A DNA stretch of 64,000 bases from Oceanobacillus damuensis (GTDB lineage Bacteria; Bacillota; Bacilli; Bacillales; Amphibacillaceae). The stretch spans positions 18,750-82,749 of the forward strand of contig NZ_LQNF01000018.1 in the NCBI RefSeq assembly GCF_001618145.1. The letters are read 5' to 3'. The first letter of the stretch is position 1. Each line of letters begins with the position of its first letter. Below, piece after piece: positions 35,957 through 46,765 of this stretch. Below the pieces are notes generated by a model, which saw only the letters and a list, made by a program, of their open reading frames with translations, was not told where the DNA came from and did not search any database. Position numbers and translations under genes: made by a program.

Positions 35957-36739
35957 ATGACTAGACATAAAGTTGAGATATGTGGTGTTGATACATCAAA
36001 ACTGCCTGTACTTAAAAATGATGAAATGAAAAAACTGTTTATAAGAATGCAGCAGGAGAACGATATATCTGCACGTGAAGAGCTTGTAAATGGTAATTTA
36101 AGACTTGTATTAAGTGTAATCCAAAGATTTAATAACCGGGGAGAATATGTGGATGATTTGTTTCAGGTTGGCTGTATTGGATTAATGAAATCAATCGATA
36201 ACTTTGATTTATCCCATAATGTTAGATTCTCCACGTATGCTGTTCCAATGATTATAGGAGAAATCAGAAGATATCTTCGTGACAACAATCCGATACGTGT
36301 TTCAAGATCTTTACGTGACATTGCCTATAAAGCATTACAAGTAAGAGAAAAATTAATCAGTAAAACTTCCAAAGAACCTACACCAGCAGAAATTGCGGAG
36401 GAAATGGGCATCCCCCATTCCGATATCGTGTTCGCACTTGATGCAATTCAGGACCCTGTATCTTTATTCGAGCCAATTTATAATGATGGGGGAGACCCGA
36501 TTTTTGTAATGGATCAAATTAGTGATGATAAGGATAAGGATTCTACCTGGGTAGATAAACTTTCCCTTAAAGAGGGAATGCATCAACTTAATGCAAGAGA
36601 AAAGATGATATTGAACAAGCGTTTCTTTCAAGGAAAAACCCAGATGGAAGTTGCTGATGAAATTGGGATCTCTCAAGCACAAGTATCCCGTCTCGAAAAG
36701 GCAGCAATAAGTCAAATGAACAAGCAAATGTTTGAATAG
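35957..36739 (+). CDS. sigG: RNA polymerase sigma-G factor (forespore, late sporulation)
   Basis: 260 residues, RBS GGGAGG. The N-terminus KVEICGVDTSKLPVL is typical of SigG. Regions 2 (LRLVLSVIQRF, DLFQVGCIGLMKSIDNFDLS), 3 and 4 (EVADEIGISQAQVSRLEKAA) are complete. Controls late forespore genes. Follows sigE by 122 bases. Confidence 0.97.
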   Translation: MTRHKVEICGVDTSKLPVLKNDEMKKLFIRMQQENDISAREELVNGNLRLVLSVIQRFNNRGEYVDDLFQVGCIGLMKSIDNFDLSHNVRFSTYAVPMIIGEIRRYLRDNNPIRVSRSLRDIAYKALQVREKLISKTSKEPTPAEIAEEMGIPHSDIVFALDAIQDPVSLFEPIYNDGGDPIFVMDQISDDKDKDSTWVDKLSLKEGMHQLNAREKMILNKRFFQGKTQMEVADEIGISQAQVSRLEKAAISQMNKQMFE

Positions 36740-36784
36740 GTGTTACGTGATTAACCGATACAATTGGATAAGACTTTTAACTGA

Positions 36785-36827
36785 AACCAGAAAGAACAGT
36801 TCCCAAACTGTTTTTTTCTGGTTTTTT
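36785..36827 (+). terminator. Terminator after sigG
   Basis: AACCAGAAA pairs with TTTCTGGTT, inner ACAGT/ACTGT, then T run. Confidence 0.88.
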
Positions 36828-36890
36828 ATACGGTTTAACGAAATAATCTTCTTTGTCCGCATATATTTAAAATGAAGGCAGGTGAGGGAA

Positions 36891-37151
36891 ATGATAAAGT
36901 TATCTGAATTACAGGTTAAAGAGATTATTGTAATTGATGACGGGAGAAGGCTGGGGCATATTTCCGATTTGGAAATTGACGGCAGCTCAGGTAAAATTCT
37001 CGCTATTGTGGTCGTGTCAAAAGATAAGAAAAACGGTATGTTTGCCAAAGCTGATGAACTGCTGATCTCTTGGGATCAGATTGTCAGAATAGGTTCCGAT
37101 GTTATTCTTGTAAAAGATGTTCAGGTTCCGGATTTATATGGAAAAGCATAA
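36891..37151 (+). CDS. ylmC: YlmC/YmxH family PRC-barrel sporulation protein
   Basis: 86 residues from the ATG at 36891 (MIKLSELQVKEIIVIDDG) after AGGTGAGGG. A PRC-barrel-like fold: RLGHISDLEIDGSSGKILAI and SWDQIVRIGSDVILV. The YlmC/YmxH family is linked to sporulation. It begins the ylm series, with its own terminator-separated unit after sigG. Biochemical role unknown. Confidence 0.88.
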   Translation: MIKLSELQVKEIIVIDDGRRLGHISDLEIDGSSGKILAIVVVSKDKKNGMFAKADELLISWDQIVRIGSDVILVKDVQVPDLYGKA

Positions 37152-37225
37152 TTCAATCTCCTGCTTAATTTATTAGCAAAATATGATAAAATAAGACAAG
37201 TCTATTTTCAGGAGGAATTGTACTA

Positions 37226-38035
37226 ATGAATGAAGCTTTCAAAGGAAATGAGGAGTCTTATTTACATATTGAGAAATGGCAAAAGCACCATCCACAACTT
37301 GTTGCGGGTTTTACAACAAGAAATGGAGGGGTAAGCAGCGAGCCATATAACACCTTTAATTTAGGACTTCATGTTCCCGATAGTCAGTCGGATATACTAA
37401 CAAATAGAGAGCTATTGTCCAAGAAATTGTCTTTTCCTTTGGAAAATTGGGTCTCAGGCCAGCAGGTCCATCAAACACGCATAAAGGAAATCACAGAGAT
37501 CGATAAAGGCAGTGGATCTGATTCCTATCAAACTTCAATACAAGGGACAGATGGAATAATTACTGACAGAAAAGGAATTCTTTGCACTGCTTTTTTTGCA
37601 GACTGTGTTCCTTTATATTTCTTTGACCCGGTCACTGAATATATTGGGATTGCCCATGCTGGGTGGCAAGGGACAGTTGGTCGAATTGCTGAAAAGATGG
37701 TGGATGCATTAAAAGAAAAGGGCGTGGAACCCGAGAATCTTCTCGTTGCCATCGGCCCTTCCATTGCAAAGGAAAATTATGAGGTAGATGATCGGGTTAT
37801 TCGCTCCATTCAAGGATCAGAAAGAGAAAAAACGGTCACACCATCAAAGGAAAACCATTATTTATTAGATTTAAAGCAGTTAAATGTAGAAATCCTTTTA
37901 CAATCTGGTGTATTACGTCATAATATAGAGGTAACAAATTTTTGCACCTATCGTGATGAGAACTTGTTTTTCTCGCACAGAAGAGATCATGGCAAAACAG
38001 GGAGAATGTTGGGTTATATTGGATTTCAAGCATGA
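37226..38035 (+). CDS. ylmD: YlmD, YfiH/LACC1 family purine nucleoside phosphorylase-like protein
   Basis: 269 residues. Family motifs with the metal- and catalysis-linked His/Cys residues: GFTTRNGGVS, HQTRI, TAFFADCVPLYFFDP and IAHAGWQGTVGRI, plus the C-terminal FCTYRDENLFFSHRRD. Homologues act on adenosine, inosine and related nucleosides. The RBS AGGAGG precedes ATG 37226. Second gene of ylmC-H. Confidence 0.9.
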   Translation: MNEAFKGNEESYLHIEKWQKHHPQLVAGFTTRNGGVSSEPYNTFNLGLHVPDSQSDILTNRELLSKKLSFPLENWVSGQQVHQTRIKEITEIDKGSGSDSYQTSIQGTDGIITDRKGILCTAFFADCVPLYFFDPVTEYIGIAHAGWQGTVGRIAEKMVDALKEKGVEPENLLVAIGPSIAKENYEVDDRVIRSIQGSEREKTVTPSKENHYLLDLKQLNVEILLQSGVLRHNIEVTNFCTYRDENLFFSHRRDHGKTGRMLGYIGFQA

Positions 38036-38062
38036 GAATATAATGGAGGAATAGTAAAGATT

Positions 38063-38734
38063 ATGGAAGTCGCAGTAAATCTGGAAATCATTCAGAAAAA
38101 AATTGGACAGGCTTGTGCTAGAAGCGGTCGCAATCCGGAAGATATCAAGGTAATCGGGGTTACAAAATATGTTACAATAGAACGAACAAAGGAAGCTATC
38201 GACGCAGGAATTAAAAATCTTGGCGAAAATCGTAGTGAAGGCTTTCTTGAAAAGTACAACCATTTTGGGGAACAGGCAAAATGGCATTTCATAGGGACAT
38301 TGCAGTCAAGAAAAGTAAAAGAAGTTATTGATAAAATTGATGTACTTCATTCACTGGACAGAATATCCCTTGCCAAAGAGATTAATAAGCGTGCGACAGG
38401 ACCTGTTGATTGTTTTGTACAGGTAAATGTGAGCGGTGAAGATTCCAAGCATGGAATGGAACCAGAGGAAGTAATCCCTTTCATTGAAAAGATTGAAATG
38501 TACGATCATATCCGAGTAATCGGATTAATGACTATGGCCCCTCATATCGATGATCCAGAGCAAATCAGGAAAGTATTCAGGAAGTTGGCAGCTCTCAGAG
38601 ACAGTGTCAGAGAGAAAGGGTGGAGTCACGCCCCGTGTGAGTATTTGTCAATGGGAATGAGCAATGATTATGATATTGCAATTGAGGAGGGAGCAACACA
38701 CATTCGGATTGGTTCCAAGCTGGTTGGCAGCTAA
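38063..38734 (+). CDS. ylmE: YlmE, YggS family PLP homeostasis protein
   Basis: 223 residues. The PLP-binding lysine is in VIGVTKYVTIE; GENRSEGFLEKYNHF, WHFIGTLQSRKVKEV, VNVSGEDSKHGM and LSMGMSNDYDIAIEEGATHI are the family motifs. A pyridoxal-phosphate barrel without known catalysis that keeps PLP levels balanced. Its GGAGG lies unusually far (about 15 bases) from the ATG. Next to sepF, as in most Firmicutes. Confidence 0.94.
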   Translation: MEVAVNLEIIQKKIGQACARSGRNPEDIKVIGVTKYVTIERTKEAIDAGIKNLGENRSEGFLEKYNHFGEQAKWHFIGTLQSRKVKEVIDKIDVLHSLDRISLAKEINKRATGPVDCFVQVNVSGEDSKHGMEPEEVIPFIEKIEMYDHIRVIGLMTMAPHIDDPEQIRKVFRKLAALRDSVREKGWSHAPCEYLSMGMSNDYDIAIEEGATHIRIGSKLVGS

Positions 38735-38762
38735 TTACGAAATTAAATGAAGAGGTGATAAA

Positions 38763-39194
38763 ATGAGCATAAAAAATAAAATTAAAAATTACTTCACCAT
38801 GGATGACGAATATGAGTATGAATATGTTGAAGAAGAGGCCGCACCTGAAAATAAAGCACCGGTGAAAAGAAAATCGCAAAATGTTGTTAATTTGGCAAGT
38901 GTACAATCGTCTTCATCCAAGGTGGTTTTGTGTGAACCACGAAACTATAATGAAGCTCAGGAAATAGCCGATAATATCGTAAATAGACGTGCTGTCGTAA
39001 TTAATCTCCAGCGTGTTGAACATCAGCAGGCCAAGAGAATTGTCGATTTCCTAAGCGGCACAGTTTATTCCGTGAATGGAGACATTCAAAAGCTTGGTGC
39101 AGAAACATTTTTATGTACACCTGATAATGTGGAAGTTTCCGGGACTATTTCGGAACTGATTACAGAACAGGATGAATTTGAAAAAGGATGGTAG
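38763..39194 (+). CDS. sepF: Cell division protein SepF
   Basis: 143 residues, AGAGGTGATAAA before the ATG. The N-terminal amphipathic helix ([19 protein letters not shown]) binds membrane; an acidic linker follows; the C-terminal SepF domain ([50 protein letters not shown]) forms rings and bundles FtsZ. Acts as an FtsZ membrane anchor with FtsA. Confidence 0.96.
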   Translation: MSIKNKIKNYFTMDDEYEYEYVEEEAAPENKAPVKRKSQNVVNLASVQSSSSKVVLCEPRNYNEAQEIADNIVNRRAVVINLQRVEHQQAKRIVDFLSGTVYSVNGDIQKLGAETFLCTPDNVEVSGTISELITEQDEFEKGW

Positions 39195-39200
39195 CAGTAA

Positions 39201-39467
39201 ATGGTTGAATTATATACAGTAATACATTATGCATTGGTCTTTTATGGCTATGCACTTATCGTATACATTTTCATGTCATGGTTTCCGGGGGCTCGCGAGT
39301 CCTCATTCGGTCAGTTTTTAACAAAGATTTGTGAGCCCTATTTGGAGCAGTTTCGTAAATTTATCCCGCCTCTGGGCATGATTGATTTATCACCAATCGT
39401 TGCCATTCTTGTCTTGCATTTGGCAAGGGCCGGTCTGCTCGAATTTTTCAGGATGTTTTTATTTTAA
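39201..39467 (+). CDS. ylmG: YlmG, YggT family membrane protein
   Basis: 88 residues with two membrane helices (about 8-28 and 64-84) and the central motif YIFMSWFPGARESSFGQFL followed by CEPYLEQFRKFIPPLGMID, typical of YggT. Linked to cell shape or division by its constant place between sepF and ylmH. No activity known. Confidence 0.92.
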   Translation: MVELYTVIHYALVFYGYALIVYIFMSWFPGARESSFGQFLTKICEPYLEQFRKFIPPLGMIDLSPIVAILVLHLARAGLLEFFRMFLF

Positions 39468-39481
39468 AGGAAGAATGATTG

Positions 39482-40258
39482 ATGGATATATATCAGCACT
39501 TCAGAAAAGAAGAACAGCCGTTTATTGATCAGGTTTTGTCCTGGATGGATCAGGTCGAGCTGACATATCAGCCAAAATTAACCGATTTTCTTGATCCGCG
39601 GGAACAGCAAATCGTTGACATGCTGATTGGGACCAGTCATGAAGAATTAAAACTTTATAAACATGGCGGCAGTACAGAATCAGAAAGAAAGCGGATGATA
39701 ATTGCCCCATTTTATGAAGAGGTAACCGATGAAATGTTTCAGCTTAAACTGCTGGAAGCAGCATACCAGAATAAGTTTATGACGATTGAACACAGGGATG
39801 TAATGGGCTCGTTTTTGTCACTGGGGGTTAAGCGCAAAAAGCTTGGTGATATCAGTACCGGTAATGGGTTAATCCAAATTGTCCTTGCTGATGAAATTGC
39901 TGCTTATATTACAGCGAATTTGACATCGATAAAGAAAGCGAACGTCCTGTTCGAGGAGAAGCCTTTTTCCTCTCTCAAGCAAAACAAAGAAAAATGGATG
40001 GAAATGGATGCAACGGTGTCATCATTAAGACTTGATGCAATAATAAAAGAAATCTACAATATCTCCAGAAAAGATGCTTCTTCTTTCATTCAGAAACAGC
40101 AGGTGAAAGTAAACTATAAAGTTGTTGATGACAGCAAATTCCAGCTGCGGGAGGGTGATTTGATTTCCGTACGTGGCAAAGGAAGAAGCAAGCTGACTGA
40201 GATAAGAGGGCTGTCGAAAAAAGATAAAGTGAAAATAAGTGTTGCAACGTTAAAATAA
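39482..40258 (+). CDS. ylmH: YlmH, S4-domain RNA-binding protein
   Basis: 258 residues from the ATG at 39482 (MDIYQHFRKEEQPFIDQ); a TTG just before is less likely. An N-terminal YlmH domain (TDFLDPREQQIVDMLIG, GSTESERKRMIIAPF) and a C-terminal S4 domain (LRLDAIIKEIYNISRKDASS, KVNYKVVDDSKFQLREGDLI). B. subtilis YlmH binds 50S-nascent chain complexes and can support ribosome quality control like RqcP. RqcH is encoded 18 kb downstream. Confidence 0.92.
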   Translation: MDIYQHFRKEEQPFIDQVLSWMDQVELTYQPKLTDFLDPREQQIVDMLIGTSHEELKLYKHGGSTESERKRMIIAPFYEEVTDEMFQLKLLEAAYQNKFMTIEHRDVMGSFLSLGVKRKKLGDISTGNGLIQIVLADEIAAYITANLTSIKKANVLFEEKPFSSLKQNKEKWMEMDATVSSLRLDAIIKEIYNISRKDASSFIQKQQVKVNYKVVDDSKFQLREGDLISVRGKGRSKLTEIRGLSKKDKVKISVATLK

Positions 40259-40361
40259 AAGTAATATGCAGGAATCACCATTTTTTTGTCGAATATGTTT
40301 TAAATAACAATTTTAAAATTATAGTGAAATCATGTATAAATCCCTTAAGGAGGTGGCCGCT

Positions 40362-40865
40362 GTGCCATTAACACCACTGGACATTCATAACAAAGAATTT
40401 ACAAGAGGCTTCAGAGGATATGACGAAGATGAGGTAAACGATTTTTTGGATCAGGTTATCAAAGATTATGAACTGGTAATTAGAGAAAAGAAGGAACTAA
40501 GTGAAAAAGTATCCCAGTTGAATGAACGACTTGGTCACTTTACAAATATTGAAGAAACACTGAACAAGTCTATTCTTGTTGCTCAGGAAACAGCTGAGGA
40601 ATTAAAAGGTAATGCGACGAAGGAATCCAAATTGATTATTAAAGAAGCTGAAAAAAATGCGGATCGAATCATCAATGAAGCATTAAGTAAATCCCGCAGA
40701 ATCTCCATGGATGTAGAAGAGCTGAAAAAACAGGCTAAAGTTTTCCGTACGAGATTAAGAATGCTTGTGCAGGCTCAGATGGAAATGCTGGGAACTGACG
40801 ATTGGGAAGAATTGTTCGATACAGAGATGGGCGAAGAGCTGGAGCTAGTCGAAAACGAATCTTAG
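40362..40865 (+). CDS. divIVA: Cell-pole and septum organiser DivIVA
   Basis: 167 residues from a GTG at 40362 (VPLTPLDIHNKEFTRGFRGY) with AAGGAGGTGG upstream; an in-frame ATG 30 bases earlier would include the ribosome-binding site. The N-terminal lipid-binding domain keeps F and R (FTRGFRGYDEDEVNDFL), followed by a coiled coil (KSILVAQETAEELKGNATKE). It senses negative curvature and recruits MinJ and other pole proteins. It lies between ylmH and ileS as in B. subtilis. Confidence 0.95.
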   Translation: MPLTPLDIHNKEFTRGFRGYDEDEVNDFLDQVIKDYELVIREKKELSEKVSQLNERLGHFTNIEETLNKSILVAQETAEELKGNATKESKLIIKEAEKNADRIINEALSKSRRISMDVEELKKQAKVFRTRLRMLVQAQMEMLGTDDWEELFDTEMGEELELVENES

Positions 40866-40868
40866 ACC

Positions 40869-40897
40869 TTGACGTTTACAGGAATTTTACATATAAT
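40869..40897 (+). promoter_or_regulatory. Promoter of the ileS T-box leader
   Basis: TTGACG (40869-40874), 17 bases, TATAAT (40892-40897). Transcription would start near 40904, just ahead of the T-box leader. Confidence 0.8.
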
Positions 40898-40934
40898 TCA
40901 TACAGATAAAGGTCATTATAATAATTAACAAATA

Positions 40935-41165
40935 CATTGACAGAGAAAGTATAAAAGAAACTGCTGATCAGCGAGCTGGAAAATGGTGGGAGTCCGGTAC
41001 AGCAGGCTTTTAGAAAATCACTCTGGAGTATCCATTATGAAGCCAGTAATGATGGACGGTTATCCCCGTTATGGATTTCGAGTGAATTTAAAATGATCAT
41101 TTTAAATTTATAAGGGTGGTACCGCGAGTCTTCTCGTCCCTTTTGGGATAAGAAGACTTTTTCTA
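40935..41165 (+). ncRNA. T-box leader (tRNA-Ile responsive) of ileS
   Basis: The conserved T-box AGGGTGGTACCGCG is at 41113-41126. The terminator stem GTCTTCTCGTCCC (41128-41140) pairs with GGGATAAGAAGAC (41145-41157), followed by T. In the stem I region the specifier codon is ATC (41030-41032, in GAGTATCCATT), which matches isoleucine. An AGCGAGC-type element lies at 40970. Uncharged tRNA-Ile should favour the antiterminator and allow ileS expression (established T-box mechanism). The rest of the gap to 41254 is a T-rich leader end and ribosome-binding site. Confidence 0.93.
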
Positions 41166-41254
41166 TACTCAAAAAAAGGAGATCTGTCTGTAAAATAGAA
41201 TCTCCCGGAAGGCCAAACTAATTTTTAGCTCATATTTTTAAGGAGGAACTGCAA

Positions 41255-44011
41255 ATGGATTATAAAGAAACATTGCTTATGCCAAAAACTGAATTTCCAA
41301 TGCGCGGAAATTTGCCAAATAAAGAACCGAAAAGGCAGGAACATTGGGACGAGCTAAATATGTACGAAAAAAGCTTGGAACGAACAAAGGGAAGACCATT
41401 ATTCGTTTTGCACGATGGACCTCCATACGCAAATGGGGACCTTCATATTGGGCATGCGCTTAATAAAATCCTGAAAGATTTCATTGTCCGATATAAATCC
41501 ATGTCAGGCTATCATGCACCATATGTTCCTGGATGGGATACACATGGTCTGCCAATTGAGACGGCACTGACAAAAAACAAAAAAGTAAAACGTAAAGAGA
41601 TGAGTGTAGCTGAATTCAGACAGCTTTGTGCAGAATATGCATTGGGACAAGTGGACAGCCAGCGTACACAGTTCAGACAGCTTGGTGTCCGTGGTGACTG
41701 GGATAATCCGTACATCACATTGACAAAGGACTATGAAGCAGCTCAAATAAGAGTATTTGGAGAAATGGCGAAAAAAGGCTATATCTATAAAGGCTTAAAA
41801 CCTGTTTACTGGTCTCCATCATCGGAATCAGCACTTGCTGAAGCAGAGATTGAATATCAGGATAAACGCTCTGCATCCATCTATGTAGCTTTTGAAGTTA
41901 CAGATGGCAAAGACTTACTTGATGGCGGAGAAAAATTCATCATCTGGACAACAACTCCATGGACAATTCCAGCTAACCTTGGAATCAGCCTCCATCCGGA
42001 ACTCAAATATGTAGTTGTGGAAACAAATGGGGAAAAATACGTTCTCGCACATGCACTACTTGAGGCTGTTACCGAAGAACTTGGCTGGGAAAATGTAAAT
42101 GTTGTTAAAACGTTCAAAGGGCAGGAAGCGGATCGTATAGTCGCCAAACACCCATTCTATGATCGTGAATCCCTCGTTATGCTTGGTGATCATGTTACAA
42201 CTGATGCAGGTACCGGTTGCGTGCATACAGCACCTGGACACGGGGAAGATGACTTCTATGTATCAAAACGATACGGTATTGATGCTTTTTGTCCAGTAGA
42301 TGATAAAGGTGTATTTACTGATGAGGCTCCTGGATTTGAAGGTGTTTTCTATGACACTGCAAACAAGTTAGTTACGGAGAAATTGGAAGAAGCCGGTGCA
42401 TTATTGAAAATGAGCTTTATCACTCACTCTTACCCACATGACTGGCGTACGAAAAAGCCGACTATTTTCCGTGCCACTGCACAATGGTTTGCATCCATCA
42501 AGGACTTCCGCCAGGACATTCTTGATGAAATCAAACAGGTTAACTGGTATCCAAACTGGGGTGAAACAAGACTTTACAACATGGTCCGTGACCGAGAAGA
42601 CTGGTGTATTTCCCGTCAGCGGGCATGGGGGGTTCCAATCCCGGTATTCTACGGTGAAGATGGTACACCAATCATTACAGATGAAACAGTAAACCATGTT
42701 TCTGATTTGTTTAGAGAGCATGGATCAAATATCTGGTTTGAAAAAGAAGCGAAAGATCTGCTTCCTGAAGGATTTACTTCTGAGCATAGTCCAAATGGAA
42801 CTTTCACCAAGGAGACAGATATCATGGATGTATGGTTTGATTCCGGTTCTTCCCATGAAGGGGTTCTGATGAATCGCGAAGACCATAGAAGACCAGCGGA
42901 TATTTATCTGGAAGGCAGTGACCAATACAGAGGGTGGTTTAACTCTTCCCTGTCAACTTCTGTAGCGGTAACCGGCAAAGCACCTTACAAAACAATTATC
43001 AGTCACGGCTTCGTACTCGATGGGAATGGCAGAAAGATGAGTAAGTCACTTGGTAATGTTATTGTCCCTTCCAAAGTGCAAAAGCAACTAGGAGCAGATA
43101 TCCTGCGTTTGTGGGTAGCAAGCGTGGATTATCAGGCAGATGTGCGAATTTCGGATGATATTCTGAAGCAGACTTCTGAAGCATACCGGAAGATCCGAAA
43201 CACGTTCCGCTTCCTATTGGCTAACTTGTCTGACTTTAATCCAGCTACAGATATCGTTCCAGATCATGAGCTGGAAGAAGTGGATCGTTACATGCTTCAT
43301 CGTCTGCAGCAAGTGGTTTCAGATGTGCGGGAAAACTATGAGAAATATGAGTATTCACCGACATTCCATCAAATCCATAATTTCTGTGCAGTCGATCTAA
43401 GTTCATTCTACTTGGATTTCGCAAAAGATGTTTTATATATTGAAGCTGCTGACAATAAACGTCGCCGCAGCATTCAAACTGGTTATTATGAAATCCTGAC
43501 AACACTGGTTAAATTGCTGACTCCAATCATTCCGCATACAATGGATGAGGTATGGGAGTACATCCCTGGAGCAGAAGAGGAAAGTGTTCAATTGACAGAT
43601 ATTCCAAAGCCACGAGAAGTTGGTGGCATGAAAGACCTGGAAGCTAAATGGGATCGCTTCATGGGTGTCCGCGATGACGTCCTAAAAGCTCTGGAAGAAG
43701 CAAGAAATACAAAAGTAATCGGTAAATCATTGGAAGCTAAAATCACAATCGTTCCTAAGGATTCGGAAACAAAAGAAGTGTTGGCTTCAATGGAGCATCT
43801 GCATCAATTCCTGATTGTTTCTGATGCTGCAGTCAGTGAAAGCAATGACGGTGCAAAAGAATATCGATATGTTGATGTACTTGTAGAGAAACATCCTGGA
43901 GAAAAGTGTGAGCGTTGCTGGGTCGCTTCAGAGACAGTAGGAGAAGATCACGATCATCCGGAATTATGTACACGATGTGCATCAGTCGTTAAAGAGCACT
44001 ATACAGCTTAA
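41255..44011 (+). CDS. ileS: Isoleucine-tRNA ligase
   Basis: 918 residues, full bacterial length, RBS AAGGAGG. Class I motifs: [18 protein letters not shown] (HIGH), an editing CP1 domain ([27 protein letters not shown]), [13 protein letters not shown] (KMSKS) and a C-terminal zinc knuckle CERCW with CTRCAS. Charges tRNA-Ile and hydrolyses Val-tRNA-Ile. The presence of the zinc knuckle points to the mupirocin-sensitive type common in bacilli. Confidence 0.98.
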   Translation: MDYKETLLMPKTEFPMRGNLPNKEPKRQEHWDELNMYEKSLERTKGRPLFVLHDGPPYANGDLHIGHALNKILKDFIVRYKSMSGYHAPYVPGWDTHGLPIETALTKNKKVKRKEMSVAEFRQLCAEYALGQVDSQRTQFRQLGVRGDWDNPYITLTKDYEAAQIRVFGEMAKKGYIYKGLKPVYWSPSSESALAEAEIEYQDKRSASIYVAFEVTDGKDLLDGGEKFIIWTTTPWTIPANLGISLHPELKYVVVETNGEKYVLAHALLEAVTEELGWENVNVVKTFKGQEADRIVAKHPFYDRESLVMLGDHVTTDAGTGCVHTAPGHGEDDFYVSKRYGIDAFCPVDDKGVFTDEAPGFEGVFYDTANKLVTEKLEEAGALLKMSFITHSYPHDWRTKKPTIFRATAQWFASIKDFRQDILDEIKQVNWYPNWGETRLYNMVRDREDWCISRQRAWGVPIPVFYGEDGTPIITDETVNHVSDLFREHGSNIWFEKEAKDLLPEGFTSEHSPNGTFTKETDIMDVWFDSGSSHEGVLMNREDHRRPADIYLEGSDQYRGWFNSSLSTSVAVTGKAPYKTIISHGFVLDGNGRKMSKSLGNVIVPSKVQKQLGADILRLWVASVDYQADVRISDDILKQTSEAYRKIRNTFRFLLANLSDFNPATDIVPDHELEEVDRYMLHRLQQVVSDVRENYEKYEYSPTFHQIHNFCAVDLSSFYLDFAKDVLYIEAADNKRRRSIQTGYYEILTTLVKLLTPIIPHTMDEVWEYIPGAEEESVQLTDIPKPREVGGMKDLEAKWDRFMGVRDDVLKALEEARNTKVIGKSLEAKITIVPKDSETKEVLASMEHLHQFLIVSDAAVSESNDGAKEYRYVDVLVEKHPGEKCERCWVASETVGEDHDHPELCTRCASVVKEHYTA

Positions 44012-44013
44012 GC

Positions 44014-44045
44014 AAATATCCCTCTTTTTTTAAGAGGGATATTTT
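44014..44045 (+). terminator. Terminator after ileS
   Basis: AAATATCCCTCTT (44014-44026) and AAGAGGGATATTT (44032-44044) are perfect complements around a T loop. Confidence 0.85.
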
Positions 44046-44149
44046 GATGAGAGAAAAGATTGGTTTGCTTTATATACCGGATAACACTTACAGGTCTCTT
44101 GCTTATAAATAAGCTTGAGGCAGGTTCCCAACGCTTTTGTTCCAAGATA

Positions 44150-44386
44150 AAAAAGTATATAATTTTGGCCAGCAATTAACTTTTTCACATAAACAGCCAC
44201 GTCCAGCTACAGCGCCCACGGACTAGCGAGACTTCCTTCACCTCCGTACGATAAGTCAACATCGGCTTCCTTCGGTCGCCGTGTTTCCTTTATCTCCTAC
44301 GTAGGAATGTTCGAAAAGTCGAACCACCCCACAGTACGGGGCGCAGTCCGTATGTCCCTAAACGGGCGCTTGCGATTTTGTTCTTG
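44150..44386 (+). repeat. Family C repeat, copy C5 (long form)
   Basis: Starts with TATAATTTTGGCCAGCAATT, then ACAGCCACGTCCAGCTACAG, GATAAGTCAACATCGGCTTC and CGTGTTTCCTTTATCTCC, and ends in GCGCTTGCGATTTTGTTC. The middle resembles a dispersed intergenic repeat common in Bacillaceae genomes. It fills the ileS-lspA gap, where B. subtilis has ylyA; no ylyA-like frame is seen. Confidence 0.68.
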
Positions 44387-44448
44387 AAAATAAGGTTGTT
44401 AAAGTATAAGATAATAAGGACTTAGAAATGGAATCGGGGGATACGGAG

Positions 44449-44925
44449 ATGCGCTGGTATTATATAATTGCGTTGATTGTGATTGGTTTCGATCAGCTCA
44501 CAAAGTGGGTTGTTGTCAAAGAAATGGAGCTTGGTGAGCAAATAACCATCATTGAAAACTTTTTTTATCTCACGTCACACCGAAATACAGGTGCAGCCTG
44601 GGGAATCCTTGAGGGTCAAATGATGTTTTTCTATATTATTACTGTCATTGTTGTAATCGGGATTATTTATTACATGCAAAAATATGCGAAAAACGATAGA
44701 CTGCTTGCTGTAGGATTGAGTTTCATACTTGGTGGTGCAATCGGTAATTTCATTGACCGTGTATTTCGTCAGGAAGTGGTGGATTTTGCAGATTTTATTA
44801 TTTTCAATTATAATTTTCCAATCTTTAATGTGGCAGATTCTGCCCTCACAATTGGCGTTATTGTGGTGATAATCGCAACAATAATCGATGAAATGAAACA
44901 AAGAAAGGAAAAGCCCAAAAAATGA
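44449..44925 (+). CDS. lspA: Lipoprotein signal peptidase LspA
   Basis: 158 residues from the ATG at 44449 ([13 protein letters not shown]), with GGGGGATACGGAG upstream; an ATG at 44428 is in frame but less likely. Four membrane helices and the aspartic-protease dyad: [17 protein letters not shown] and [11 protein letters not shown]. Cleaves prolipoprotein signal peptides. Its stop overlaps the next start by 4 bases. Confidence 0.96.
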   Translation: MRWYYIIALIVIGFDQLTKWVVVKEMELGEQITIIENFFYLTSHRNTGAAWGILEGQMMFFYIITVIVVIGIIYYMQKYAKNDRLLAVGLSFILGGAIGNFIDRVFRQEVVDFADFIIFNYNFPIFNVADSALTIGVIVVIIATIIDEMKQRKEKPKK

Positions 44926-45833
44926 CTTTTTTTAATCATGAGGTAACTGAAGAACAAAATAAAATGAGGTTAGATAAACTCCTGGCTGAAGTGAACCCAG
45001 ATCGGTCCCGTTCACAAATTCAGACATGGATTACTAAAGATCATGTAATGGTAAATGGTGAGCCAGTGAAAGCAAATCACAAATGTCAAGCTGGTGACGA
45101 AATAAAGTGGTCCATACCAGAAATAGAGGCGTTGGATATAAAGGCCGAAGCTATTCCGTTGTCGATCGTATACGAGGATAGTGATCTATTGGTCGTTAAC
45201 AAGCCAAAAGGGATGGTTGTCCATCCGTCAGCTGGGCATCAGAGCGGTACACTTGTAAATGCACTGATGCATCATTGCCACGATCTTTCCGGCATTAATG
45301 GGGTTGAAAGACCTGGTATCGTGCATCGAATCGATAAAGATACGAGTGGACTGCTTCTAGTAGCAAAAAATGATCATACACATGTCCATTTGTCAGAGCA
45401 ATTATCGAATAAGGAAATTAAGCGTAAGTATGAAGCCATCGTTCATGGAGAAATCTCCCATGAAACTGGTATGATTGATGCACCGATTGGAAGGGATCCT
45501 AAAGATCGGCAGAAAATGGGAATTGTTGACAATGGAAAACCAGCAGTTACCCATTTCACAGTTATCCAGCGTTTTCCAGATTTTACCCATGTTGAATGTC
45601 AGTTAGAGACGGGACGGACCCATCAAATTCGTGTGCATATGAGATATATTGGTTTTCCGCTTGTCGGTGATCCTAAGTATGGACAAAGGAAAACATTGGA
45701 TGCAGACGGACAGGCTCTTCATGCAAAATCGATTGGTTTTGTTCATCCGAGGACAGATGAATGGATGGAATTTGAAGCCGAAGCTCCAGCTGTGTTTCGC
45801 GAAGTACTTGACACGATTGAAAAAATGTATTGA
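44922..45833 (+). CDS. ylyB: RluD-family 23S rRNA pseudouridine synthase (YlyB)
   Basis: 303 residues. An N-terminal S4 domain ([20 protein letters not shown]), then the catalytic motif [16 protein letters not shown] (Asp in RIDKDTSG) and [14 protein letters not shown]. Isomerises uridine in rRNA, probably around helix 69 if it is RluD-like. Translationally coupled to lspA. The pyr promoter overlaps its stop codon. Confidence 0.93.
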   Translation: MTFFNHEVTEEQNKMRLDKLLAEVNPDRSRSQIQTWITKDHVMVNGEPVKANHKCQAGDEIKWSIPEIEALDIKAEAIPLSIVYEDSDLLVVNKPKGMVVHPSAGHQSGTLVNALMHHCHDLSGINGVERPGIVHRIDKDTSGLLLVAKNDHTHVHLSEQLSNKEIKRKYEAIVHGEISHETGMIDAPIGRDPKDRQKMGIVDNGKPAVTHFTVIQRFPDFTHVECQLETGRTHQIRVHMRYIGFPLVGDPKYGQRKTLDADGQALHAKSIGFVHPRTDEWMEFEAEAPAVFREVLDTIEKMY

Positions 45834-45858
45834 CAGCAGGGGTATTCTTTGTAATAAT
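45830..45858 (+). promoter_or_regulatory. Promoter of the pyr operon
   Basis: TTGACA (45830-45835) with TAATAA (45852) or AATAAT (45853) after 16 or 17 bases. It overlaps the end of the RluD-family gene, so the pyr operon has its own start, near 45865. Confidence 0.78.
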
Positions 45859-45882
45859 GAACTCAATGAATAGATGACCTTT

Positions 45883-45976
45883 AAATATTAGTCCTGTGAG
45901 GCTGAAAAGGGAGCGGAAGTTAGTATAATTACGCATTTATCAACCCTTTTTTCCTGCCAGGAGAAAAGGGTTTTTT
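45883..45976 (+). ncRNA. PyrR attenuator 1 (before pyrR)
   Basis: TTAGTCCTGTGAGGCTGAAA (45889 on) matches the PyrR-binding loop (AGUCC..GAGRGGCU...). The terminator arms ACCCTTTTTTCC and GGAGAAAAGGGT (about 45943-45969) and a T run follow. With UMP or UTP bound, PyrR stabilises the anti-antiterminator and transcription stops (established B. subtilis mechanism). Confidence 0.9.
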
Positions 45977-46628
<652 letters not shown>

Positions 46629-46639
46629 ATCGCTCAACT

Positions 46640-46736
46640 TTTAATCAAATCCAGAGAGATTTGAAAGGTTGTCTGAGAAACGTGTATGCACTACACGTGT
46701 ACCTCTTTGCTGCCTTTTGCAAAGAGGTTTTTTTAT
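46640..46736 (+). ncRNA. PyrR attenuator 2 (between pyrR and pyrB)
   Basis: CAAATCCAGAGAGATTTGAA (46647 on) fits the PyrR-binding consensus. It is followed by the hairpin ACGTGTATGCACTACACGT and the terminator CCTCTTTGC/GCAAAGAGG (about 46702-46727) with seven T. Confidence 0.88.
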
Positions 46737-46765
46737 TTTCCAAAATTCATATAAGGAGAGAACCA